The notes under the pieces were generated by a model. It was given only the letters and a program-made list of their open reading frames with translations, ran no database searches and was not told the DNA's origin. Shown one piece after another: positions 13,101-20,557 of a stretch of DNA of 64,000 nt. Location: assembly GCA_013339895.1 (NCBI GenBank), contig JABACO010000001.1:19231123-19295122 (forward strand), read 5' to 3'. The position numbers and the translations under genes are program-made. Origin of the DNA: Ephydatia muelleri. Its lineage: Eukaryota > Porifera > Demospongiae > Spongillida > Spongillidae. Every line of letters begins with the position of its first letter. Position 1 is the first letter of the stretch.

Positions 13101-14682
13101 TGGTAACATTTAGATCACTCGAAGAGAGCGTGACTGAAAATGTCTCATCATATTCCACGTTTGTATCATTGGCAGTACTGATATTGACACAAACAGATTG
13201 TCCTTCTGAGCTTCCTGTATCAAACCTTCTCACTTGGGATATTGCTGTGTAATCGTACGGGCCTGTTGGTTTTTTTGTTTGTTTGTTGTTGTTTTTTGGG
13301 GGGGGGTGGGGGGAGGATGGGAGAATCAAACCTCACACGAGTAATATGACAATGGCAGTTATTATGTTGATACCTAAATGTGTCTGTACATTACTTCACG
13401 TTACGCATGCATGCTTTCAATCACATGCGGGCTGTAGTTTATGCCAATTTTTATTCACTGCATGTAACATAATATTGATCTACTTCATCCTTTTGTTTAC
13501 GTCTATATTCTGGTTGCAAATCAGTCAGGTTATTACTCCATACATGAGCTTTACCATTTTTACCATACTATTGTAATAACTGATTGTATTATAATGCTTT
13601 GCGCTGCCCATTGCAATGGTAAAACATATTTTAAAACAACACGCACACACACTCACACGCACACACTCACACACACACTCATACGCACGCACAAGCACAC
13701 TTTATAAAGGATGTTCAGATTGGCGACTATGTAACGTACTCTGGGCTGTCCCATTTCTTGCAGTGAACAGCACACTGACACTCGATGCAAGAGGCAAACC
13801 CCCATATGTGTAGACAATAGTCGCACACGCCGTAACGTTGCTGCCTTCATTAACGAAAGTGGAAGCGGATGCCAACGATTGTTGCAAGACGATAACAGCG
13901 GCTGTGTGAGTGCGAGTGATATACATGTACATGTAGTAAGTAATGTACATGCACAATACATATATGCGTATGACGCCAACATACCCCACCTCATAACGCG
14001 TACCAACGTTACATACTGCATAATAACGCAGATCATACATATAGACGCATTTAATAAGTACATGTATGATACTTATAGAATGCGTCTATGTATGATCTGT
14101 TTACAGTTTTAAGTCGAATGTGTGTGTTGTTATACATGTTGTGCAGTATGTAACGTTGGTACGCGTTATGAGGTGGGCTATGTTGGCGTCATACACATAC
14201 ACCTGAAACAGGTACAGCTAAAGCGCTCCGTAAACAAAAATATAGTATTCGATGACAAAACCAAGTGTGCAGTGTAGGCTGGATGGTAAACTTTTAATAA
14301 CATGCCTTATACTTACAGTACCATCGGTTAATGCATAGCGATTTGTCAGACTTGTACAGTACGTGCATATATATTTTTATATTTGTTTACGGAGCGAATT
14401 AGCTGTACCTGTTTCAGGCTCACAGGCTGGGCTGGAGATGAGGGGGTGGGAGGTGGGGGAGGGGGTGCGGGAAACAATAAGGGTGAATGTACGTAACAGG
14501 GAAACTATCGGGTGGTAGTGTTTCAACCAGCTAGGGGTACATGTACATGTACTGCGTGCAGTGCTTAATTGTGTATGCATGGCTCCTATACATGTACCTC
14601 GAGAAGCTAGTGCAGGATATACGGAGCATGACAAGGACATCCATATCATCACCAGCAGTAGGGAAGATAGTGCTTTTGCCAT
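1..14682 (-). CDS. Gene 1: secreted Calx-beta repeat protein (5' part, continues past left edge)
   Basis: The gene is read right to left. Exons supported: 14598-14682 (start and signal peptide), 13740-13901, 13047-13262, 2099-2242, 1507-1734 and 729-875. All are phase 1 at both ends, apart from the start, and have GT-AG borders. They encode a signal peptide, then Calx-beta domain 1, domain 2 and the first half of domain 3. Calx-beta domains are Ca2+-binding beta-sandwiches found in Na/Ca exchangers, FREM proteins and sponge aggregation factors. The product is probably extracellular and adhesive. The 10.8-kb intron between 13047 and 2242 holds the transposon cluster and the gap, so exons may be missing there. 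It is also possible, though less likely, that the exons left of the gap belong to another gene. The 3' end and any membrane anchor lie outside the window. Confidence 0.7.
729..875 (-). CDS. Gene 1 Calx-beta domain 3, first-half exon
   Basis: This is a 147-bp phase-1 exon encoding [18 protein letters not shown], then [14 protein letters not shown] and ending SGTAT before a GTAAGAAC donor. The expected second-half exon was not found between 1 and 728. It is probably beyond the left edge. Confidence 0.72.
1507..2242 (-). CDS. Gene 1 Calx-beta domain 2 (exons 2099-2242 and 1507-1734)
   Basis: The first-half exon, 144 bp, encodes [20 protein letters not shown], the typical strand with N/G-L-E-R before the donor. 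The second-half exon, 228 bp, encodes [19 protein letters not shown] and ends [10 protein letters not shown]. The DD and E-x-x-E acidic residues expected to bind Ca2+ are all present. Between them are four extra cysteines (CCTSPC and neighbours), unusual within this array. Confidence 0.8.
2304..2323. repeat. Short (AC)n microsatellite
   Basis: About ten AC dinucleotides in a row, lying just upstream (on the minus strand) of the gene 1 exon at 2242. Confidence 0.9.
2987..3986. other. Assembly gap (1000 N)
   Basis: Exactly 1000 unknown bases, which suggests a placeholder of fixed size rather than a measured gap. All open frames crossing it are artefacts. Confidence 0.99.
4062..5028. mobile_element. 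Non-autonomous TIR element with poly-G tract (copy A)
   Basis: The left end reads CACT...AGCGGATCCAG and the right end is CTGGATCCGCTAGTG, its inverse apart from a 5-base insertion on the left. The flanking 5-bp sequence CATGT is present on both sides (4057-4061 and 5029-5033), as expected of a target duplication. It contains a G-run of about 35 bp (4091-4125), an internal direct repeat and GC-rich hairpins. It has no convincing coding sequence. It is inserted in the probable LTR of the gypsy remnant. Confidence 0.65.
4385..4903. repeat. Direct repeat with internal hairpin (4385-4585 and 4710-4903)
   Basis: Two copies of about 200 bp, very similar by eye, each run from GTATCAGTATA to CCAGCGCTTCC. 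The GC-rich half of each can fold: AAGCGCTGG pairs with CCAGCGCTT, and inside it CTGGGG pairs with CCCCAG. The pair sits inside TIR element copy A. Confidence 0.75.
5097..6510 (+). pseudogene. Gypsy remnant gag (broken)
   Basis: The start ATG at 5097 follows the primer-site-like sequence. The N-terminal part ([16 protein letters not shown]) runs to 5200, where a TIR element of about 660 bp is inserted. Gag resumes at 5865 but changes frame at least twice: one frame carries [18 protein letters not shown] around 5980, another the zinc knuckle [14 protein letters not shown] around 6441-6482 (C-x2-C-x4-H-x4-C intact). Not functional as it stands. Confidence 0.7.
5201..5859. mobile_element. Non-autonomous TIR element with poly-G tract (copy B)
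   Basis: The left terminus is CAGGGGCGGATTCAG and the right terminus reads CAGGGGTGGATTTAG on the other strand, a 15-bp inverted repeat with two mismatches. The 5-bp target duplication CAATA lies at 5196-5200 and 5860-5864; removing the element rejoins the gag frame. Runs of G near one end and C near the other form much of its length. Its ends share GCGGATYCAG with copy A, so the two are probably one family. Confidence 0.72.
6522..6547 (+). repeat. Poly-G tract
   Basis: A run of 26 G following the zinc knuckle of the gypsy remnant. No inverted termini were found around it, so it is listed only as a homopolymer. It could be the remains of a third poly-G element. Confidence 0.8.
6840..9165 (+). 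pseudogene. Gypsy remnant pol: protease, RT, RNase H, integrase (broken)
   Basis: Recognisable pieces in order: [12 protein letters not shown] (protease/linker, about 6885), RT pieces around 7340-7440 ([19 protein letters not shown]) and 7530-7690 ([20 protein letters not shown]), the RT thumb/RNase H join at 7739-7975 ([15 protein letters not shown]), RNase H end at 8040-8210 ([10 protein letters not shown]), and integrase zinc and core regions at 8517-8982 ([13 protein letters not shown]). The integrase continues near 9045-9165. Several stops and frame changes separate these pieces. The YxDD-box region is degenerate. Confidence 0.75.
9183..10931 (-). mobile_element. Decayed Tc1/mariner-superfamily DNA transposon
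   Basis: The element splits the gypsy integrase between 9165 and 10947. Its ends carry a short imperfect inverted repeat (TAAGAGAGTTT on the left, TTAGAGAGTTAT inverted on the right). Exact ends and a TA duplication could not be fixed by eye. It encodes a broken DDE transposase on the minus strand. Confidence 0.6.
9371..10491 (-). pseudogene. DDE transposase of Tc1/mariner type (broken)
   Basis: Consecutive minus-strand fragments, 10491-10207, 10173-9937, 9943-9713 and 9679-9371, make one protein with frame changes. The catalytic landmarks are [11 protein letters not shown] (first D), [12 protein letters not shown] (second D) and [12 protein letters not shown] (third acidic residue). That is the D-D-E order of the IS630/Tc1/mariner superfamily. 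The N-terminal DNA-binding part should lie at 10500-10700 but is degraded. Too broken to be active. Confidence 0.68.
10930..11225 (+). pseudogene. Gypsy remnant integrase C-terminal part
   Basis: The frame encodes [12 protein letters not shown] and [14 protein letters not shown], then, after a stop and frame change at about 11133, [18 protein letters not shown]. This is the SH3-like end of gypsy integrases. It is the continuation of the fragment cut at about 9165 by the transposon insertion. Confidence 0.72.
11261..13046. other. Intron sequence of gene 1, nothing recognised
   Basis: AT-rich sequence with no exon matching the Calx-beta pattern and no transposon protein. Short C-rich tracts occur around 12992. 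A 3' LTR for the gypsy remnant was looked for here and not found. Confidence 0.45.
13047..13901 (-). CDS. Gene 1 Calx-beta domain 1 (exons 13740-13901 and 13047-13262)
   Basis: The first-half exon, 162 bp, encodes a segment with [20 protein letters not shown], matching the E-G-...-C strand pattern of these domains. The second-half exon, 216 bp, carries a Y-D-Y start, C-V-N-I-S, an acidic stretch, YDETFSVTL and the end motif LIMDDDC. Both have phase-1 GT-AG borders. The second half could instead start 18 bp further in, at 13244, which also keeps phase. The intron between them holds a (CA)n tract. Confidence 0.68.
13636..13702. repeat. (CA)n-rich microsatellite
   Basis: Imperfect CACACA/CACGCA/CTCACA repeat in the intron between the two halves of gene 1 Calx-beta domain 1. 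Confidence 0.85.
13968..14195. repeat. Foldback (inverted-repeat) element 1
   Basis: The left arm starts GTATGACGCCAACATA at 13968. The right arm ends with its near-perfect inverse at 14195. The centre is near 14065 (TAATAAGTA facing TACTTATAG). The right arm carries an insertion of roughly 30 bp. It lies in intron 1 of gene 1 and could be a MITE. Confidence 0.75.
14202..14418. repeat. Foldback (inverted-repeat) element 2
   Basis: CCTGAAACAGGTACAGCT at 14202-14219 pairs perfectly with 14401-14418. Next to it CGCTCCGTAAACAAA at about 14224 pairs with 14382-14396. The loop of about 130 bp is not repeated. It lies immediately beside foldback 1 in intron 1 of gene 1. Confidence 0.75.
14598..14682 (-). 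CDS. Gene 1 exon 1: signal peptide
   Basis: The ATG is at 14682. The exon encodes a short N-terminus, a hydrophobic core ([13 protein letters not shown]) and a small-residue cleavage region (YPALAS). This is a textbook secretory signal for the ER. The donor GTACAT follows the first base of a codon (phase 1). That fits exactly onto the phase-1 acceptor of the Calx-beta exon at 13901. The start is chosen because it is the only Met with a signal peptide that splices in frame into the array. The signal-peptide call is visual and no transcript was checked. Confidence 0.6.
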
Positions 14683-15359
14683 TGATGGTCCCTCCGCAAT
14701 ACTCTACACGTTACATGTCAAAACAAGGAATAGTTTAATGCGCGCAGTTGTGCTTGATACTGAAACCAACCTGCGAGGAACAATAATGGATCCCTTTGGC
14801 ACAGTGTCAAATAAATTTACCGACCACTCCTCCTCGTGTCTTGCACGAATAGCAGGATGAATACTCTCGTCTATAATGTGTTACCTTCATGCATCAATTC
14901 CATATATGTATATCTTCACATGGAGAGAATTGCTTAGAGTCTGTGATTATCAAGCGTACATGTAGTGTAAGATATAGATCAAACAATGTCATACACATAT
15001 TCATTCATAACAGGTCCACCCGCGTGCTTCCCACCTCATGCAAGCAATTGATGTATCCGGCCCCTAGTGGAACACGCATATGTACAGTATATTAAACGGG
15101 AACAAAAATTGATCCATCATGGCAGCTAAAAGACCACAAAATACATGTACAAACAAGCCTGAAGTTATATATCTGTATGTTCAGATACATTCTTGTATAT
15201 GCAGCGGAGGCGGAGAACAAAAAAAATGATAGGGTAATTATTGGTCCGTTTGGAATCCGGGGTGAGGGGCAGCACGCGCATTGACAACTTGAGCGCGTTT
15301 TATACCTCTTACGCTCTTTCCTTTTTAAAATTAATTTTTACCCCCAAAAGTGTTACTGT
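14683..15359. other. Upstream region of gene 1, no gene seen
   Basis: This holds the 5' flank of gene 1 (minus strand) and ends at the gypsy element target site. No TATA box or initiator stood out clearly. A plus-strand open frame at 14561-14860 overlaps the signal exon and looks like a shadow. Confidence 0.4.
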
Positions 15360-15364
15360 GAGGC

Positions 15365-15486
15365 TGTAGTATAGTTGTGTATATTCCTATTTAGTGCCTG
15401 CGCGCATGCGCAGTGTGCGACTAGTATTGTGCAGTTCCTTAGGCCAGAGTTGTACGTTTATGTGCTCCTGAACTTACTATATTATA
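15365..15486 (+). repeat. 5' LTR of gypsy element
   Basis: 122 bp, TGTAGTATAG to ATTATA, matching 19509-19630 base for base by eye. Contains a palindrome-rich CGCGCATGCGC. Very short for a gypsy LTR. Confidence 0.93.
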
Positions 15487-15503
15487 CTGGCGACGAGGGT
15501 GGG

Positions 15504-16481
15504 ATGGCGAAATTCGGCCATCTTCAGGAGTTCGATACGGACCTGGAACCTATCACCGCTTATCTCGAGCGTGTGGAACTGTATTTCTCTGCTAATGGTA
15601 TCGGTGAGGACAAAAAGCTAGCGATACTACTTAGCGTAATTGGACCCAAGACGTACGGGGTGCTGAGGAATCTTCTGGCGCCTTCTAGGCCACAAGAGAA
15701 GAAGTTCAGCGAAGTGACAGAAGTGTTAATACGCCATTTTGAGCCGAAACTTATTGTTATTGCTGAGCGGTTTAGTTTTTACCGCCGTAGTCAATTGGTA
15801 GGGGAAAGTGTAGCGGATTTTGTGGCAGAGCTACGACGTCTAGCGAGAAACTGCCAATTTGGAGACTTTCTGGACGAAGCTTTGCGGGATCGCTTGGTGT
15901 GTGGATTACAGAACGAGGCCAAACAAAGGAGATTACTGACAGAGGCAAAGCTTACATTCGCTGGTGCCTTAGAATTAGCCAAGGCACAGGAAGCAGCAGA
16001 GTTACAGGCTAAGCAATTTAAGGACCCTGACATAGGCGTTCATAAACTATCAAGAACAAGGCTTTCTGAAAAGGATACAAGAGAGCAATGCACTCATTGT
16101 GGACGAAGAAATCATCCTCCAGATCAATGCCGGTTGAAGGATTATACTTGTCACAAATGCGGTGAGAAAGGGCATATAGCTCAGGTATGTAAGAATAGAA
16201 GCCAGGCTAAATGGGTGGGTGCAGAGGAGGACCCAGGGGTTGAGCAAAGTTATGTGATATCTTGTGTTGGAAAGAGTCATTCTCCAGCAATGGTGGCTAA
16301 GGTTTGTATTAATGGTTCCTGGATACGAATGGAAGTAGATACTGGGGCAGCAGTGTCAATTGTATCAGAGTGCACGTATAGAGGTCTGCGTTCTGTTACA
16401 TTGAAAAAGTCCCGAGTATTTTTGAGAACATATTCTGCAGAACCTTTGGTTGTGTTAGGAGAAGCTGATGTTGAAGTGTAA
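15504..16481 (+). CDS. Gypsy gag and protease, ending at an in-frame TAA
   Basis: The start ATG at 15504 is the first after the primer site (MAKFGHLQEFDTDLEPI). About 326 codons. It has a retrotransposon gag domain, two CCHC zinc knuckles (CTHCGRRNHPPDQC and CHKCGEKGHIAQVC, about 16087-16192) and the aspartic protease motif VDTGAAVSIV at about 16336. Translation reaches a TAA at 16479-16481, but the same frame stays open and coding afterwards. The TAA may therefore be an inactivating mutation or a readthrough point. The open frame extends upstream to 15375 into the LTR, which is not expected to be translated. Confidence 0.85.
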   Translation: MAKFGHLQEFDTDLEPITAYLERVELYFSANGIGEDKKLAILLSVIGPKTYGVLRNLLAPSRPQEKKFSEVTEVLIRHFEPKLIVIAERFSFYRRSQLVGESVADFVAELRRLARNCQFGDFLDEALRDRLVCGLQNEAKQRRLLTEAKLTFAGALELAKAQEAAELQAKQFKDPDIGVHKLSRTRLSEKDTREQCTHCGRRNHPPDQCRLKDYTCHKCGEKGHIAQVCKNRSQAKWVGAEEDPGVEQSYVISCVGKSHSPAMVAKVCINGSWIRMEVDTGAAVSIVSECTYRGLRSVTLKKSRVFLRTYSAEPLVVLGEADVEV

Positions 16482-17675
16482 TATAAAGGACAGCCACTGA
16501 AACTTAGACTAATTGTGGTTAAGGGAGAGGGGCCAAGTTTGATGGGCAGAGAGTGGATACGTCGGATGGAGATAGATTGGAAGACACTGTGTCGGGATTC
16601 ACGCTTGGCAATTCACCAAGTGCCCAGTCAGGTGCTGGGTTCTCCTGTAGAAAGCTTAATTCAACGATACAGTGACTTGTTTCGCAATGATCTAGGCAAG
16701 ATGAGGCATTTCAAAGCTACCCTGAAGTTGCTACCAGATGTACAGCCGAAATTTCATCGACCAAGGCCTGTCCCTTTTGCTCTAAAGGAAGCAGTGGAGA
16801 GGGAACTAGATCGACTTGAGGAGGCTGGCGTCATTGAAAAAGTAACACATTGCGAGTGGGCAGCTCCTGTAGTAGTCGTACCTAAGAAGAATGGTACAGT
16901 GCGACTGTGTGGTGATTATAAAGTGTCCATAAATCAGGCATTGATGGTAGACCAGTATCCTCTGCCTAAGCCCAGTGATTTGTTTGCTGCTCTTTCAGGT
17001 GGCAAGTGGTTTACCAAACTGGATTTAGCTCAAGCCTATACACAGATGGAGCTTGATGAGGTATCTCGGCAATTTGTTGCCATTAACACACATCGTGGGC
17101 TTTACCGGTACACACGCTTACCATTTGGAATTGCTTCAGCTCCTGCAATTTTTCAACGAGCCATGGATACAATTCTTCAAGGAATGTCGGGGGTGTTATG
17201 CTACTTAGATGACACATTGATAGTAGGAAAGAACAAAGAGGAACATCTCGCTACCGTAGAGGAGGTGCTGAAGCGTTTACCGAATGAAGGGTTGAGAGTG
17301 AACAAAGATAAATGTTGTTTTCTTACTACATCTGTGCAATATCTGGGTCACAGGATTGATGCCAATGGAATCCATGCTACTGGAGAGAAGTTAGACGCCG
17401 TTTTGATGGCCCCAGTACCCAGTAGTGTGCCTCAACTTTGGTCATTTTTGGGGATGATAAATTATTACTCAAAATTCATTCCAAACCTGGCAACACTTCT
17501 TAATCCTCTTAATGAGCTGCTCAGAAAGGATGTTCAGTGGAAATGGACTGATCAGCGTGAGCAGGCATTTAAGCAAGCTAAACAGTGTCTGACATCACCC
17601 AATGTGTCAGTACATTATGATCCTACCTTACCCATTAAGTTGGCTGGAGATGCTCTGCGTATGGCATTGGGGCTG
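16482..17675 (+). pseudogene. Gypsy pol part 1: reverse transcriptase
   Basis: In frame with gag/protease after the TAA. The RT domain has PVVVVPKKNGTVRLCGDY, KLDLAQAYTQMEL, LPFGIASAPAIFQRAMD and the catalytic YLDD (about 17200). It is followed by the thumb (LGHRIDANGI) and the start of RNase H. A single-base loss near 17653 shifts the frame, so this part ends at a TAA at about 17676. Without the break the frame would continue into RNase H. Confidence 0.85.
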
Positions 17676-19471
17676 TAATTTCTCACACACTGCCTGATGG
17701 AAGTGAACGGCCTATCGCTTTCGCATCACGAACTTTAAATGCTAGTGAACGGAACTATGCCCAGCTAGAAAAAGAGGCTCTCTCTCTCATATTTGGGGTT
17801 AAGAAGTTTCACGAGTACCTTTATGGGCGTCGGTTCACACTGCTTACAGATCATAAGCCTTTGACGACAATTCTAGGCCCAAAGACCAGTGTACCCCCAT
17901 TGGCTGCAGCGCGGTTACAGAGATGGGCTCTTTTATTATCAGCTTATGAGTATGATTTGGAATTCAGACCTACAGCACAGCATGCAAATGCTGATGGTTT
18001 GTCCAGGTTACCTCTCTCTATCATAGCCGATGCAGGGACAGCTACTTCAGACAGTGATGTTTTCAATGTAGGTCAGATCGAGGCTCTTCCAGTGACTGCC
18101 ATGCAATTGCGAAAGGTTACTCGTCAAGATCCCATTTTGAGCAAAGTGGTTACTTTTACAAGGAATGGTTGGCCAAGTATAGTTCCTGAGAACCTGAAAC
18201 CTTATTGGACACGCAGGAATGAGCTGACAGTGGAGGGAGATTGCTTAATGTGGGGTATTAGGGTTGTGGTGCCTGCTAAATTACAAGAGCATGTGCTACA
18301 GGAGTTACACAAAGAACACCCCGGAGCATCAAGAATGAAGGCACTTGCAAGAAGTTATTTATGGTGGCCAGGGCTTGACAAATGTTTGGAAGAGAAAGCC
18401 AAGAGTTGCCTCAGTTGTCAAGAAGTGAAGAACAATCCTCCTGTGGCCCCACTCCATCCCTGGATTTGGCCTACCCAACCATGGAAGAGGGTGCATATTG
18501 ACTTCGCAGGACCATTCAAGAGCCATATGTTCCTGGTCGTCATAGATGCACATTCAAAATGGCCTGAAGTGAAAATGATGCAATCCACAACATCACAAAG
18601 GACAATAGAAGTATTACGAGAGTTGTTCTCATCATATGGCCTTCCAGAACAAGTAGTATCAGACAATGGACCACAATTTGTCTCTGCAGAGTTTGAAACA
18701 TTCATGAGAAACAATGGTATCAAACATATCCGATGTGCTCCTTACCACCCTTCATCCAATGGATTGGCAGAAAGATTCATCCAAACATTCAAAAAGGCAA
18801 TGTTGGCTGGAGACCGGGAAGGGTGTGACTTGAAGTATCGGCTTTGTCAATTTCTGTTGAAATATCGCAGCTCTCCACACACAACTACTGATGTTGCTCC
18901 TTGTGAATTGTTTTTGAAATGATCAATGCGAACCCGGTTGGACATGCTGAAGCCAGACCTGCAACGGATGGTTTTAGATCAACAAGCTCATCAGAAACTG
19001 ATTCATGATAAACATGCAAGAGGAAGAGAATTTGTGGTGGGTCAAAATGTAATGGTTCGGAATCTACTCAACGGTCCTAAGTGGGTTTCCGGAGTGATTT
19101 CAGAACGGAGAGGACCACTAACCTACCTGGTGGAGGTAGGACCCAACCAGTATTGGCGGCGACATGTTGACCACATAAGGGATAAGGGGGATTCTACCTT
19201 ACGAGAGGGCACTGAGGAAGGGAAAAGCTTTGGAATACCTGATGGACCAATTCAGGCAGACTCAGCAATGGATATTCCAGAGCAAGATACAAATGAACCC
19301 TATATGAATGACCAGTATCCTGGAAGAGTGGCTGAATATCCAGCAGTGGAGAACACCGAGTTACCGGAACCAGTGGCTGAACCTCCTGTAGTAAATGAAC
19401 ATCTACCTGCACCTGAAACTGGGATTCATCGATACCCTCAACGTCAACGTAGACCACCAGACCGCTATTGA
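17660..19471 (+). pseudogene. Gypsy pol part 2: RNase H and integrase
   Basis: In the shifted frame: RNase H (YAQLEKEALSLIFGVKKF, LLTDHKPL, HANADGLSRL), the integrase zinc finger (HPGASRMKALAR to CLSCQ), then the integrase core with the acidic triad in VHIDFAGPF, VVSDNGPQFVS and SSNGLAERFIQ. A TGA at 18920-18922 interrupts just after the core. The C-terminal part (VVGQNVMVRNLL to RRHVDHIRD) continues in the same frame to 19471. No env gene is present. Confidence 0.85.
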
Positions 19472-19508
19472 TGAACTGTAATCAGACATTTTAGTGCATG
19501 TGAGGGAG

Positions 19509-19630
19509 TGTAGTATAGTTGTGTATATTCCTATTTAGTGCCTGCGCGCATGCGCAGTGTGCGACTAGTATTGTGCAGTTCCTTAGGCCAGAGTTGTACG
19601 TTTATGTGCTCCTGAACTTACTATATTATA
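19509..19630 (+). repeat. 3' LTR of gypsy element
   Basis: 122 bp, apparently identical to the 5' LTR. Preceded by a purine-rich tract (about 19499-19508) and followed by the GAGGC target duplication. Confidence 0.93.
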
Positions 19631-19635
19631 GAGGC

Positions 19636-20557
19636 GTCGGTCTATATGGCTAAATTGTACATGGTCGGGTTGCAGCCTTTAACTAATTAGCTCCTTAATT
19701 TATGCAGTACCGCAGGCGCGATTTGTATATAGCATATCTGCTGTAGATAGATAGTAACAATTACAAGACGATCGCAAAGTGTATTCCAAGTCTTAGTATA
19801 GTCATGTCAGTTTAACTGAGCCGGTCTTATCCCTATTTTAACCTGCTGTGCAATTACAGTATGGCTTGACGCCACTGGTGCAGTGGTCACGATATATCTA
19901 CCGTGACAACCCATTGGTACAATTGGTAGGGCACTATCTATCTATCACAGCGAAACCGCTATCCGGAGACGGGTTGCAACGGTGCCCCGTCACTTTCGAT
20001 CAAGACGGACTTCCACGTAAATTTCACGGAAACGTTTAGTGACGGTATCCGTGTATTTATGAACGGTAATCGACGAACGCTACCGCACGGTACCGCGTCC
20101 TCCACTATTATTGACGCATTGTCACGTGATACAAGTAACTCCTTCCGAATTCAAAAAATGAGCGGCAAGTGACGTTACTGTCACCACTGCGGGGAATACG
20201 TGTGTAGATGTACATTTTTTGAACACCAAATGCTAGTAAAGTCGTCATCCAAAGCTGATAGTTCTCTTCAAGCTAAACAACAGCCTCCTGCGGAAGGTAT
20301 GTACCATATATCATACACGTGCACCGATTATGTATGCATATGCGCAGATGCATATGCTTATACTCGATTCGCGAGATATAGCTAGTGCTGAGCGGTAGCT
20401 ATTAGCAGCTAATTGTATCCTTTTTTATTATATAGACGTACCGGTACTATGGCAGACAGGAGAGCATATCGAATACCTCTCCGGCTCTGAGTCAGATTCG
20501 TCATCAAGTAAAGAATCTTTACAGCAAGGACTCCATAACTATAAATGGCACCAGTTG
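19636..20557. other. Intergenic, nothing recognised
   Basis: No gene or repeat family recognised. The stretch 19840-20100 is less AT-rich and contains several ACGGT/ACCGT words, without a clear structure. Confidence 0.4.

Larger units (their letters stand above)
15365..19630 (+). mobile_element. Full-length Ty3/gypsy LTR retrotransposon, 4.27 kb
   Basis: Two 122-bp LTRs (15365-15486 and 19509-19630) appear identical. The 5-bp target duplication GAGGC flanks the element (15360-15364 and 19631-19635). A primer-site-like TGGCGACGAGG follows the 5' LTR, and a purine tract GTGAGGGAG precedes the 3' LTR. One gag-pro-pol reading frame runs through it. That frame is cut by a TAA at 16479, a one-base frameshift near 17653 and a TGA at 18920. 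The LTRs start TG but end TA rather than CA. Confidence 0.95.

Noticed and set aside
14561..14860. Plus-strand 99-codon open frame over the gene 1 start
   Set aside because: No domain, no splice logic, and antisense to the better-supported signal-peptide exon.
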